The notes below the pieces were generated by a model, which searched no databases, was not told the origin of the DNA, and saw only the letters and a list, made by a program, of their open reading frames with translations. A stretch of 64,000 nt of DNA from Paratinospora sagittata (lineage: Eukaryota; Streptophyta; Magnoliopsida; Ranunculales; Menispermaceae). Position 1 is the first letter of the stretch, and the number at the start of each line of letters is the position of its first letter. Shown in pieces: positions 24,913 to 36,414 of this stretch. The stretch spans positions 2,784,461-2,848,460 of the forward strand of contig CM069593.1 in assembly GCA_035771175.1 (NCBI GenBank), in the 5' to 3' direction. A program made the translations under genes and the position numbers.

Positions 24913-27900
24913 GGAAACAAAAACCCTAATTACAAAATCTCCAATTCCTTCGTTCCCCAGCTTTTCTTCCTTTAAAGACCACACAAACTATAGTTCACAA
25001 ATGTAGATTACGTCACAAAACCAAACCAGATCTACCGTTCCAAAAAAAAACTGGGTCTTCGCCAATCACATCAAGCTTCGAATTTTGCACTAAATTTGAA
25101 CACCCTTTTCAATTTCCTTAACACCCGGATAAGAAAAAACTAAATTAACAGCAAGAAACCATACTCCCCAATAGCTCTCGTAGCCTCTTCTTTCCAAAAA
25201 ACAGAGCTTTTTGAGGCTTTTTTGGTGCAATCGATTTGAAGAAAGAGAGAAGAAGAAGAAAAGAAAGGGTAAAAAGAAGCTTTCGAGAGGTGGGGTTGAA
25301 ATGGGTCCCTAGCGACTCACGAGCTCTCTATTTCAGACCTTCGCGAAGGACAAGAGCAAGTTGACCTGGCCCTTCTTCTTCTTACCTGCTTGCTTTACTT
25401 TACTGTAAGTAGAGAGAGAAAGGAAGAAAGGGCAATGGGCATTAATGGCGGCTTCCAACCTCACCTTTCTCTCTCTAGCTTATCGTTTTTCCTTATACTT
25501 TAGCGGCCTCCTTTTCCTATCTGCCCTTCTTGACTCTCGGCCGGCCCTTCTCAAATCTCATCCGTCCGATCAACCATTCAATTTCATTTTTTTTTTGTTT
25601 GTTTATAATCCGCTAGCTTCCAGAGTCAGAGACGCTAATTTATGTCGACAAGTAACATTAAGAAGATATATTGATATTCTACTCAATTAATTTGAGCTTC
25701 CTATTCGTGATGGTAAGAGCCTGCACCGTGTCCTCATCTATACAATGAAAGTCTATTTTCATGAACCTGAGATTTGTGCAAAGAAATTCGTCTCTCGGCA
25801 CCCTATCAAATTGATTGGTGATTATCATTGCATTACTCAAAAAAATTCATCTCAATCAAATTAATTATCAAAATTATCTATAAGAAAAATAAAATATCTA
25901 CTCATAAATATTCTTTCTTTTTTTGTAATATTTTATTTATTTATATTTTTAGTTAATAGAATGGAAGGGGTGGAGTAAAATAGGACCTATTTTAAATTGA
26001 ATCATAATAAAAAAAATACTTAAAAGAAAAATATTAAATTTTATTCTCTATTCTTTATTATTTTTTTAACATTTTTACGACTTATTTTTTCATCTTTTTT
26101 TTATTCTTTTTTTCTTTTTATTTTTTTTACACCATTTTATACACCTTCTTTTTTATATTTATAGAAAAAGATTTATATAAAAGATCGTCAACTCTCGTAA
26201 TAAATAACTATGTTATTACATAATGAGTAATTATATTCTTATATAATTTAGGTAGAACATATAAATATACGTATTTATATAACTTAAATATATATACTAT
26301 TTAAATATATATATATATATAATTTAAATATTATATTACTTGAAATATAATATATGTAATTATTATTTAAATATTTCACAACCCCAAATTATTATTTACT
26401 CATAAAAATTCATTCTTTTTTTAGCATTTTATTTATTAATACTTTCAGTTAATAGAATGGAAGATAGTGAATTTATATATTAAAATAGAAACAAAATTAT
26501 TATTTATTGCTTTATATTTATTTAAGTGATGGTAAAAATAATTTAAAGATTCTATGGCCGTGGTGCGTGGCATGTGGGGCAAGAATGAGAATTATGGTGT
26601 GAATCGAGAGCCACGAGGTTGTACTTTTACTACTCTTGATTATGAAAAGGCCAAAATATAGATAAAATATATATTTTACGAAGCGTGTGGAACGTTGGGC
26701 CTCTCATGTTATGACACGTCAACCTCGTTTCACACGAAGAAGGTTAATTTCATGGACCATATTGGGCTCAACGACTCGCCTAGATGGCTAGAGCGTGTAA
26801 GCCAACGAGGGTTAATAATAATATAATCATGAGTTTTATTTATTTTTTACATTATCAAGGTGAAATCATTAGCCCATTGGATGGTTTACACTAACAAAGA
26901 CTCGAAGAAAATATATATATTTATAATTATAAGATATTTTATGAAAAAAATAGATATTAAACTGTCATTGTTTTAATAATTAAATTAAATTAAATTAGAT
27001 GGGGTTTTAGGACAAGAGTCAAAGGTATAGGGTGGCAATTTTGTCGAGATTGGCGGTCACCAAACCTCTCTTTCCCACACGTTACCTTCTTATTTTCTCC
27101 CTCAGCCAACTTCTCATGAGAATATAATTGGTCACAAATAATTCTTTTTGGCAAGCTTTTATTATTTTTTTAAATATAAATATAAATTAACTCCGAACCC
27201 CCAACCATATATATGATTATTTATGCATGGTCCATGTTCAAAATAAATTATTAGTCCAGCCTCTTGTTATCCAAAAATAGAAATAAAATAATTAAATCAT
27301 TATATTAAAAAGAACATTTTGGAGTATGTAATTAAACTTGGAGGTCTATGTGGATGCTTGATTTCATTACTATATATTGCAAATAATCCTCTGAGGATAG
27401 ATGATCTTGAAGAAATTTAGAAGTTGTAAAGATTAAATAATGTGAATCATAGCAAAATTGGCATGGATAGTGGGGGGTTTTGACTTTTGGAATCAATTGG
27501 ATGACGTATATATATAATATATGTGACTCTGTAATATTTGTTGACTTTTAATTAGCTTGAGATAGGGAGAAAGGGCATATATAATATATATGACCTGCAT
27601 ATTGTGATCTCCTGCATGCATTTTAATTAATATTAAAACAATTTTTATTTGATTTATATTTCTTTCCTTTGCTTCTTAATTGCATGATTGATGGTTAGTA
27701 ACCTTAATTTTTTTATAAGTTATCTCTTCACATTGGTGATCATTTTTTCAACACATCAGTCAATTTAAACAATAAACAATGCTCTTAACCTATGATTAAA
27801 AAAAGAAAAAAAAAAAGTAGGAAAGAAGTTGATCAATCTGCACAAATTGTACTGCGGTTTAGTTGTCATTTATGTAATAAATTATTAACCTCATAATCAT

Positions 27901-28416
27901 AGGTTTAGAGTTTGCATATAAATATAATCTGTCAATAAAAGAAGGTGACGTTCTTTTTATCTTTAACAAGTTTGTAGCCCCGCCCAATATACAGTGTTTT
28001 TTTTATTTACATGTAAGTATATCTAATAACAAGATAAATGTATAGTCTACATAAAGTCAAAATTTTATAGATAGCAAAACTATTCATTGTTGTTCTCTTT
28101 TTATCTTTTTTCTTTTTTGTGGATTTAAATTTTATAATTATTTATGACCTTGTCTCTTTATTTTGAAGTAAACATGAAGATTGTCAATACAAAGAAAAAA
28201 TTGGTTTAGTACTTTGTTCATTAAAATGTAAAATTTTTGTCAATATCTCGTAAGTTTCATATCACCTTTACAATTTTATTTCTTCTCCTTAATCTTTTTT
28301 TTTGTCAGAAATAAATTTTGTAGTTATTTATAACCTTGTCTCTTTTTTTTTGAAATAAAACACAAAAGTAAGTATATAATCTTTATAGCTAAATCCATAC
28401 ATGTCCTCACTAATAT
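24913..28416. other. Kinase upstream region, then AT-rich intergenic DNA
   Basis: The first 450 bp are the probable leader and promoter of the kinase gene (minus), with purine/pyrimidine-rich tracts. The rest is very AT-rich with TA runs near 26,250-26,350. An open frame on the plus strand at 25445-25690 begins MAASNLTFLS but has no family match I recognise and lies over the kinase promoter, so it was not called. Confidence 0.45.
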
Positions 28417-31016
28417 TGTCATGACGCCCCTGATGTAGGCTGACGTCATGACCGACACAGTGTATTATACATTATACATACCTTGTATACAATATACAAT
28501 ATATTGTCAGCCTCAACAGAATTTCACAAAATTTTTAAAACAAAATTTCACAAAATTTTTAAAACAAAATTTCACAAATTTTTTTAAAAAATTTGACAGC
28601 TTGTCCCCATAAATTTAGACATATTACATTTTCCTTGATATACCACAAATCAAATCCAATACACACACACACACACATATATATATAATCATCCACAGTA
28701 TTCATCTCATTTATCTCATGTATGCATCTACCCATTCCGACCATCCTATCCACCATTTTATCACCCAACTGTATACATCATCACCAAGTATTTCACAAAC
28801 CAACATATTCAACTATAATTCATTACCATACAACTCATCCCATCTATGTGATATTATATACATAGTCAGGTGATAATTATACATAGCAAAATGAAATGTG
28901 TATAAACCATTCCTCTAGGCATACATACATAAACAAGATAGGGATCTGGATCAATTGTCAATCACTCTTTAGCTTTCCCTTTTTCCTTTCAATTTTGTAC
29001 CTGAAATATTAGAGGAAATGAAGTGAGCACATAACAAGCTCAGTGAATATATATCTTGATATGACAATCATATGCATTTATGGAAACATGACATTTAAAG
29101 TCATCCAAAACATTTATGAAACACACATGCATTATTCAACAAAGATAACATACATGCCAGCAATATAAAATTTATGCTTGTGCAATAAAATAATGCAGAG
29201 TTTTTATCGAAATCCGCAATCTCCCTCCTTCAAAGTAATAGAGCAAGTCTAACCCTTGTATTGTCGTTACAAGGTAGCCACAACCTCCCATTACCCAATT
29301 CACAATCATTTCAAGGATCTAAAATCCTTGTTAAGACAATCCTACTGACAATGAGGTTACGCATAACACTCATTCGAGACTAATTCCTAACGAAATGATA
29401 TCATATGCGATCTGCCTTCGCACGTCTCGCATACTTCAATGCCAAAATCTTTTATGAATGATCAATAAAATACAATGCATTTATATACATAGCATGCCTA
29501 CAGTTAAACATTTCATATCAATACAATGTCATACAAGAATTAAAATCAAGAAATATACTCACAGTACAAGACTTTCCAACTTATATACAATCACCGCCGC
29601 CTTTTGAGTCCAATTCTAGTTGAAATCCAACTAACTCAACCTGTTATAACCTTTTTATAATTCAATTTCATTTATTCATATTTATTTCACGCCTAAATAC
29701 TTAGTTTCCATTTACATATTTAATTTTCCAACTCACTTCAAATCACCAATAAACATTTCCAATTCATGTATAATTCAAATCTATTTCACTTAACTCTACT
29801 TATTTGTATTATTCATTTAAATACATTTCATTTGATCCAAGTCTTGCTCATTCACTACTAATTCTTACTTTAGCAACCTGAAAAATATTATACACATTCC
29901 ATGAATTTTAATTCCAACTGAATTTAGGACTCATACGCAGTTGAAAACGCTATTATATTGTTTCCACTGTCAATCTAGATATTTCCACAAAAAGAAATAG
30001 TGAAAATAGATTTCTAACATATATTTTCGCTAGTTCTCAATTTTATTTTTCTACCGGAAACATATATCAGTTTTATTAAAAATATAAAACATTCTTAAAA
30101 TTATTTTGTCTACATCGATACATGTAAAATCAGTCATACTATCATTCTACCACCTTCAACAGGTATTTCACTAAGGTTTTATATGTTCGCGGATGTATCT
30201 GAAGTCAATTTTACTCAAAAAACCTTATATTTAGTTTCTAAAAATATCAAATCATATCCAAAAATCATAATCTTAATATCGAAATGTCCGAAATCGATAG
30301 ATCTATCTTTCTACAGTCTAAAACTAATAAATGAAATCCAACTTCAAACAGTCATAAAAATTTCAAATGAACAAATAAATAAAATCTAACAACATATTCG
30401 GGGATTCTACAGTTTAGAAAGTATTTTTAAACCTTCCGAGCAAAATTTTCATTCAAGTCGGGTCAAAATTTTAATTTTGAAAATACCGTAAAATGCCTCT
30501 TATAACAAAAATTATACAGATAAAGACGTCACACGTTGCTTAAAGATCAATTTTGCAACAATAAGAAGTGAAAATAGCTTACCGGAATCTCGATTTGACT
30601 TAGAAATACTAAACCCCCCCCCCCTTTTTTTTTTTTTTTTTTTTTTCTCTTTTCCACTTTCTCTACAGATAAGAAAATTAATCTAAAACCAATAAATTAC
30701 GATTACCATTTGCGGGTACTGTTCACTAAACAATACCATTAAATGAAAAGTAAGCCCTTTTTTTCTTTTTTTTTTCTTTTTTAAATCATGTTACTATTCA
30801 TTGTCTTCATTTTTCATTTATTACCCGCTCAATACTTATTGAAGATATACATTTTATATATCAATTTCTATGTAAAAACATGTTTTGGACTCATTTTTAA
30901 CATACTCAAGTCCATTTGACACATGTACACATGATCACGTCTGCATACGTGTATTATATCCCTTAGCGTCCGTATACAACAACCAAAAACATTGACTAAA
31001 AGTACGAGATGTTACA
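28417..31016 (-). mobile_element. Probable solo LTR of an LTR retrotransposon
   Basis: The unit starts TGTCATGACGCCCC and ends CGAGATGTTACA on the plus strand, with aatat on both sides (28412-28416 and 31017-31021), a perfect 5-bp target duplication. Read on the minus strand it begins TGTAACATCTCG and ends GGGGCGTCATGACA, the TG..CA termini common in plant Ty3/gypsy LTRs. No second copy of either end, no primer-binding site and no gag or pol reading frame occur inside, so a single 2.6-kb LTR left after recombination is the best explanation. A non-autonomous element of unknown type is the alternative. Confidence 0.7.
28521..28592. repeat. 24-bp tandem repeat inside the LTR-like unit
   Basis: Two exact copies of a 24-bp unit starting ATTTCACAAAATTTTTAAAA (28521-28544 and 28545-28568) and a third, diverged copy to about 28592. 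Confidence 0.85.
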
Positions 31017-31021
31017 AATAT

Positions 31022-31482
31022 AATAGGAAGAAAGTGATTAAATTGTATATGAAGAATTAGAAAAAATTGTGTACATTAACATTTAATTGATAAACAATTT
31101 TATATGAATATTTTGCCAAATAGCCTGTATTTACAATAGTAAGGGTTACATTCAATAATAATTGGTGACATCTGACATATATTTTTGATAACTCTTTCAT
31201 AGAGTTCATGGAACAAAAATTTAATTAGCAGACAAAGTAAAAGAATACATACTTTGATTCATCAACCACTTTTAAATTTTAATAGATAGTAGATTGAACT
31301 CGGTTTCCACTACAACATTGTAGTGATAATGGGTAGAACGAAGAAGAAAATAAATAAGGAAGAGATATGCATGAAAGAGAAAAAATTCAATAGCATACAC
31401 GAAACAAAGAATGAGAGGTAATAGAGATTTGACTTGCAAGAAAGTGGAACTCACACACACACACATATATATATATAGATGA
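31022..31482. other. Intergenic, AT-rich
   Basis: Follows the target duplication of the LTR-like unit. Includes a short CA/TA repeat at 31452-31478. No gene recognised. Confidence 0.4.
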
Positions 31483-32170
31483 GGAGCCTTCTTTGGAGTG
31501 CGTTATTAAGTATAGACATGTATATATGTGTCGGCTTTATCACATGGCATGTCGCAAGTTTAACTTTGACTAATTGTCCTATATACGGCTCTTTTGACAA
31601 TATTTACTGCATTGTTAATGATAAGCTTATCTTCTGACAATATTTGTCAGACAACATAATTTCAGTCAAGAGGCATCTTGAATTTAAATAAATTAAAGTT
31701 CTTTTTTTTTTGTCTTAGCTTATCTTCACCATCATTATTTTTTTTTACGAACTAATATTATAATATAATAGTCATAATATACGGCTCTTCTGACAACATT
31801 TACCGCAACTAGTCTTTAGCACCAAAATAATTGCATAATATTTCTAATCAATATATGGAGGGAACATGGGGCTCCACCCTGCGCATCTTGAAGTGAAATA
31901 AATTAAAGTTCTTATTTTTGTCTTAGTTTATCTTTACCGGCCTTATATTTTTTATAAACAATGATTATCGTATAATAGTCATAACCATAAGTATATTAGT
32001 AATTGTCAACATATGCAATAAAGACTACATTTGTAATTGTCAAAATATGCAATAAAGTCTTTTAATTTTATATATAGCTAGTCTTTAGTACCTACGTAAT
32101 TGCATAATATTTCTGATCACTATGAAGGCGGGAGAGTGCGTGGCCTTCTTTGGAATGCGTTATTAAGTAT
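31483..32170. repeat. Diverged interspersed direct duplications
   Basis: Three block types each recur in direct orientation. One shares GCGTTATTAAGTATA (31483-31514 and 32141-32170). One shares AAATAAATTAAAGTTCTT (about 31672-31730 and 31882-31940). One shares AATTGCATAATATTTCT (31808-31852 and 32077-32121). A fourth, shorter block ATATACGGCTCTT occurs near 31580 and 31780. The order suggests successive segmental duplications of one ancestral unit of 200-300 bp. No coding content. Confidence 0.7.
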
Positions 32171-32301
32171 ATGTTATAGATTTCTTGAAAAGGTGAACAT
32201 TTGCTACATATAATAGATGCTTAATTCTACTAATTAGGAGGGACAACTAAGGTTTTAATGTTTGGACTCAACCTTATTATAGAAAGATTGTTTCATTGAA
32301 G

Positions 32302-32786
32302 TAGGTGTGTTCATCCTACCGACCAACCTAAACCTTATGAGTTGGGTTGGGTTAGAAATTAGCAACCCGATTAAGTTTTGGGTTAGGTTAAGATTTTGCA
32401 AATCAATCCGATTAACCCAAAGCAACCCGAACTCATCAAGAATATTAAGTATTTTTTTTAGTTAACATTTTTATTAGAGTTACTTATTGTTATTGGACCA
32501 CAAAAATATGATGAATAAAATAACCTGAATGAAAACATTATTTGAAATTATATTTATATTTATATTTGACTTAAAAATTTTATAGACATATTCATATTTG
32601 ACTTAAAAATTAGCTTAGGAAATGAAAATTTAAAATCAATACATTGAAGTAGACCAACCTGATCAATTGAACCCGAACTAACCCGAATTTGTTGGGTTGG
32701 GTTGGGTTGGGTTTAGAGGTCCTATTAGGTTGAATTGATTTAAAATTTTTACAACCCAACTTGATTGAGTTGGGTAAACACCCCTA
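32302..32786. mobile_element. hAT-like non-autonomous element
   Basis: Starts TAGGTGTGTTCA and ends ACACCCCTA, imperfect inverted termini of the kind common in plant hAT short elements. The body is rich in GGGTTGGGTT and its complement AACCCGA. The flanks cattgaag (left) and agttgaag (right) agree at six of eight positions, consistent with an aged 8-bp target duplication. No transposase frame. Confidence 0.65.
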
Positions 32787-33780
32787 AGTTGAAGTATGGC
32801 CGGAAAAGTTAAAAGGCAACCAAGCATGACTTTCGTGATCATTAACTAAAAAACTGTACGTCCTCTGATAATCAAAATCTCTTCCTATCACTACTAATGC
32901 CAATAATATATGTATTGGCTTTGTTGTTGTTTTCTTTTTAATCATTTCTTTAACTTTTCATTGTTGTAAATCCATGAACATATCAACCATGTTATAGGGA
33001 AATTAATGACTGGAGAAAATGATTGATGAGATTTACAAATCTTAAAATGGGTGAAAGTATTTCTGTGTGCTTCGATCATTTTATGCGTGACGCTTTTATA
33101 TCTTTTTGGCTTTTCTATTGCACAATATTATCTTGTTTTTAATTCAACCGTGAGAAAGAGGAGCAGCAAGAGATTTGTCGCTAAGCATGTTGGTGACAAA
33201 CTTCACGAGCTGCCGATGAACACACCAGAAAATAATCGTTGGCCCGTGAGAATTGATGGTGGTCTCCCTAGGAAAGGGACGCAATTGCAAGTTGGAAAGC
33301 TATGTTTACCACCACATACCTAGGATTGCAATCTAAACCATCCAATTTTACCAACTTATTCCCGACTTGCAGTATAATAGGATTCATCTTTTCTAATTTT
33401 AGCCGATTTTTGTGGAAATCTTGCTTTTCTATGAACTATTACAACCCATAAACACATATTCAAGCATATTCTTTTTTATTTATTTATTCAATAGACAAAA
33501 CTAGAGCACTAAGCTCTTACAAACATATTCAAGCATAGACTCTTTAAGGCCTGGAAATCAAGTTTACATGAGCTTTTAAAAACAACACAAAACAGTATGC
33601 ACTTAAGGCAATTGGAGCTACTAAAATAGCACGTGATGGTGAAAAAAAATTAGAAGACTTAAGCTACTAAATAAGTATTTGAAACCATGTAGACACTCCA
33701 TCTTCTCGAAAGTTAAGTTAATTCAAATTTATTAATTTAAGCATTTGAAGGAGATTTAGATGACATCATGTAACATATAT
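32787..33780. other. Intergenic; one unassigned open frame
   Basis: A 90-codon open frame at 33051-33323 has a hydrophobic beginning like a signal peptide and a basic middle, but it opens at GTG with no in-frame ATG upstream and matches no family I know. No other feature is supported. Confidence 0.35.
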
Positions 33781-34240
33781 AATAACGTTCTCCTTCAGTC
33801 ATTGTTCCGAACTGTTGACACAATATTGTTCTCCTCCAGTCACTGTGCTAACTGTTGACACAATACTGTTCATTACTGCACAAATACAATACTTGAACAT
33901 ATAGCTCTCTTCCAGCCACTGTGCCTAATTGTTGAAACAATATTGTTCATTGCTGCACAAATACAATAATTGAAAGGAATATGTGACATGATTTTTTTTT
34001 CTTTTTTGTCTTCTTACATTTACTGCTTTATTATTAATTTATACTAATGTCAAATCCTCGTCATTGTCATTTGTAATTATCCATATTATTCAATAATGGC
34101 AACGTAATCACGCTCTTGCCTCACTGTACAAACAATATTGTGCATTACTGCAGTAATGCAATAATTGAGAAGGAATGTGATATGAATTTTTTTTATTATT
34201 TTGTTTTCTTTATTGTCTTCTTGCATTTACTGCTTAAACA
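33781..34240. repeat. Diverged tandem repeat array
   Basis: Units containing CAATATTGTTC, ACTGTTGACACAATA and TACTGCACAAATACAATA recur three to four times between 33,790 and 33,970. A further diverged copy lies at 34,120-34,230, followed both times by GTCTTCTT(A/G)CATTTACTGC. The array has no coding signal. Confidence 0.7.
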
Positions 34241-34982
34241 CGTTCAATGGTTTCATTAATTCTATTATTGCCTTCAACGATTGAACACGTTCAATTATGA
34301 TAATCTTGCGAACTATGTATAAGCACAACAAAAAGATAAATTCTCTACCGAACATTTTCTCTAATTAATGTTTTGCCATTCTTCTTCTTCTTCCTTCACC
34401 TTCTTCTTGCAACAAATTGAGAACACAGAGATGATTGAGGAACAAGTTTCTGAAATAGCTAAACTTTGATTTGAAAAAATCAAGTAAGTGCAATTTTCTT
34501 TCATATTACAGTGTTATATTGTTGAATTATATAATATTTTTTTAATTATGTTTGTATAATACCAATGCATTCTTTTTGCAGTTATATTCTCTCTTAGAAA
34601 AATGAACCGCATTTCTTCTCAAACGTCACTGAAAAGTCCTGTCATTATAGACAGACAATACTGAGTTGCGTTCGTGAACAGAAGAATTGGTTTGTCAGGT
34701 AGAACTGTTAAAAAATCTCAACAATCTATAAAAAATTTTCAAATATAAACTTTTGCTATGTTATATTTGTATTTCTTCATGAAGACCTTAATGAAGTGAA
34801 ATATTAAATATATTGAAAAATTATCAACAATCTATTGAAAATTTTCAAATACAAAATTTAACTTTGTTATATTTCGATTTATTCATGAAGAACTTTATGA
34901 AGTGAAAAATTAAATATTGGAGATTGTGCTCACCAAATTTAATCTCAAAAAAATACAGAGAAAAAAAGCAAAAAATCAAAAG

Positions 34983-35117
34983 CATACCAGAACTACTATA
35001 TTTGCTTCCATCTTAAACTTCATCTTCCACCAGAAACACTGAATCCTTGGAACTTAAGTCCAGAAAATCTCTTTCCATATATATAAAACTTCAAATCCAA
35101 ACCAATACACTAAGATC
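34983..35117. repeat. 135-bp direct repeat, copy 1
   Basis: Begins CATACCAGAACTACTAT and ends ACACTAAGATC. It aligns to 35333-35467 with a constant 350-bp offset and only substitutions. Confidence 0.85.
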
Positions 35118-35332
35118 CAAACCACCTAGGTCTAAAAACATTCTGTACACCCAAAACAACAAAAAAAAAATTGAGGAAACAAAATTAGGGAAAAAAAAAA
35201 TTCTGCTAGGTTTTTTGACAGATAGAGCAATTGGTTTTGCTTTGAAGGAGAGAGGTGTTTTGCTGTTAAGAAGTAGCTCTCGGAAGATCGCGAAGTTGTA
35301 GATGATTTTAATAAAAAAAAATACAAAGCAAA

Positions 35333-35467
35333 CATACCAGAACTACTATCTTTGGTTCTATCTTGGATTTAATCTTCCACCACAATAACCGAATCCTTAG
35401 AACTCAAGCCCAGAAAATATCTTTCCACATATATAAAACTGCAAATGCAAACCAATACACTAAGATC
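35333..35467. repeat. 135-bp direct repeat, copy 2
   Basis: Second copy of the segment at 34983-35117, same orientation, offset exactly 350 bp at both ends. Both copies are preceded by an A-rich stretch, which suggests a tandem duplication of a unit near 350 bp whose other part has diverged. Confidence 0.85.
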
Positions 35468-35550
35468 TCTTCGAATAGAATTCTCCTTATATATATGACG
35501 AGATTTCTTGATAATCCCTTTTATGAATATCCTGAGAAATGTCAACAAAA

Positions 35551-35551
35551 G

Positions 35552-35579
<28 letters not shown>
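35551..35579. repeat. (TA)n microsatellite
   Basis: About 29 bp of alternating TA directly upstream of a B-box-like motif. Confidence 0.95.
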
Positions 35580-35582
<3 letters not shown>

Positions 35583-35790
35583 GTTGTGAGTTCGAATCCG
35601 GGGAGGCCCTGCACTGTTCATCATGAGCAGTGTGGACAAATGATCTAGGCTGCGGTTGTAGGGCCCTTTGGGGTCGCGAGATCGATTAGATGAGACAATA
35701 TTATGAGTCCATAATGACTAGAGTATGCCCTGCGAGGGTACTCATCATATTCGCAAGGTGTGACAAGCCTCATATATGGGTGAAAAAGCA
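35580..35790 (+). mobile_element. Possible SINE remnant
   Basis: AGTTCGAATCC at 35589-35599 resembles the tRNA/SINE internal promoter B-box (GGTTCGANTCC). It is followed by about 190 bp of sequence noticeably richer in GC than the surroundings, such as GGTTGTAGGGCCCTTTGGGG. The A-box half would fall in the TA microsatellite and is missing. Tentative. Confidence 0.3.
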
Positions 35791-36093
35791 ATCTAGAAAT
35801 TAAATTTCCTACATCATCGCTGCTTGCTAGTTTTTTTTTTCGTCTTTTCTTAAAAACAAATATGTTTGTAATTGAAAATAATATTCAACGTCGACTTCAT
35901 GCCAAATGAAACAACAGTTCTATTGAAATAAACAAGATTTTTACATTTCTTTCCAAAAAATGGAGTAGATCGACCATTTCAAATCTTGAATAGAGCAAAT
36001 GCCCTGTTGCATACCCTAATTTATGGCCTACCTAATTGCTATTCTTAGCTCCTAGAAAAATAAAGTGACAATCTATATTTGTTACACCACTAT

Positions 36094-36100
<7 letters not shown>

Positions 36101-36122
<22 letters not shown>
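36101..36122. repeat. (TA)n microsatellite
   Basis: Alternating AT/TA run of about 22 bp in the spacer before the LOG-like pseudogene. Confidence 0.95.
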
Positions 36123-36128
<6 letters not shown>

Positions 36129-36414
36129 GCTACTTTCAGAATTCAACTGTGTTCCAATTATTAAAGAACCACTTAAGGCTACACCGACACATTAAACTCT
36201 TCTTGCTCAACCTCCCACCTCGCCCTGTCAACAACACCCTCATGAGCGGCTAGGTAGACCTAACCACCAAAAGGGAAAAAAGAACAAAAGTTCAATCCAC
36301 TAATTAAATAAAGTGAATTACTTTGATATATCTGGGATTTGTATTGATGAGCAACAATCGAACTTGAAGTAGTAATTTATTGAAGAAAAGAAAATCTCAA
36401 GTTTCTATAAGAGC

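Noticed and set aside
33051..33323. Open frame of 90 codons with a signal-peptide-like beginning, possible secreted peptide
   Set aside because: It opens at GTG, the nearby ATG (33047) is in another frame, and no known peptide-hormone motif is seen at its end.
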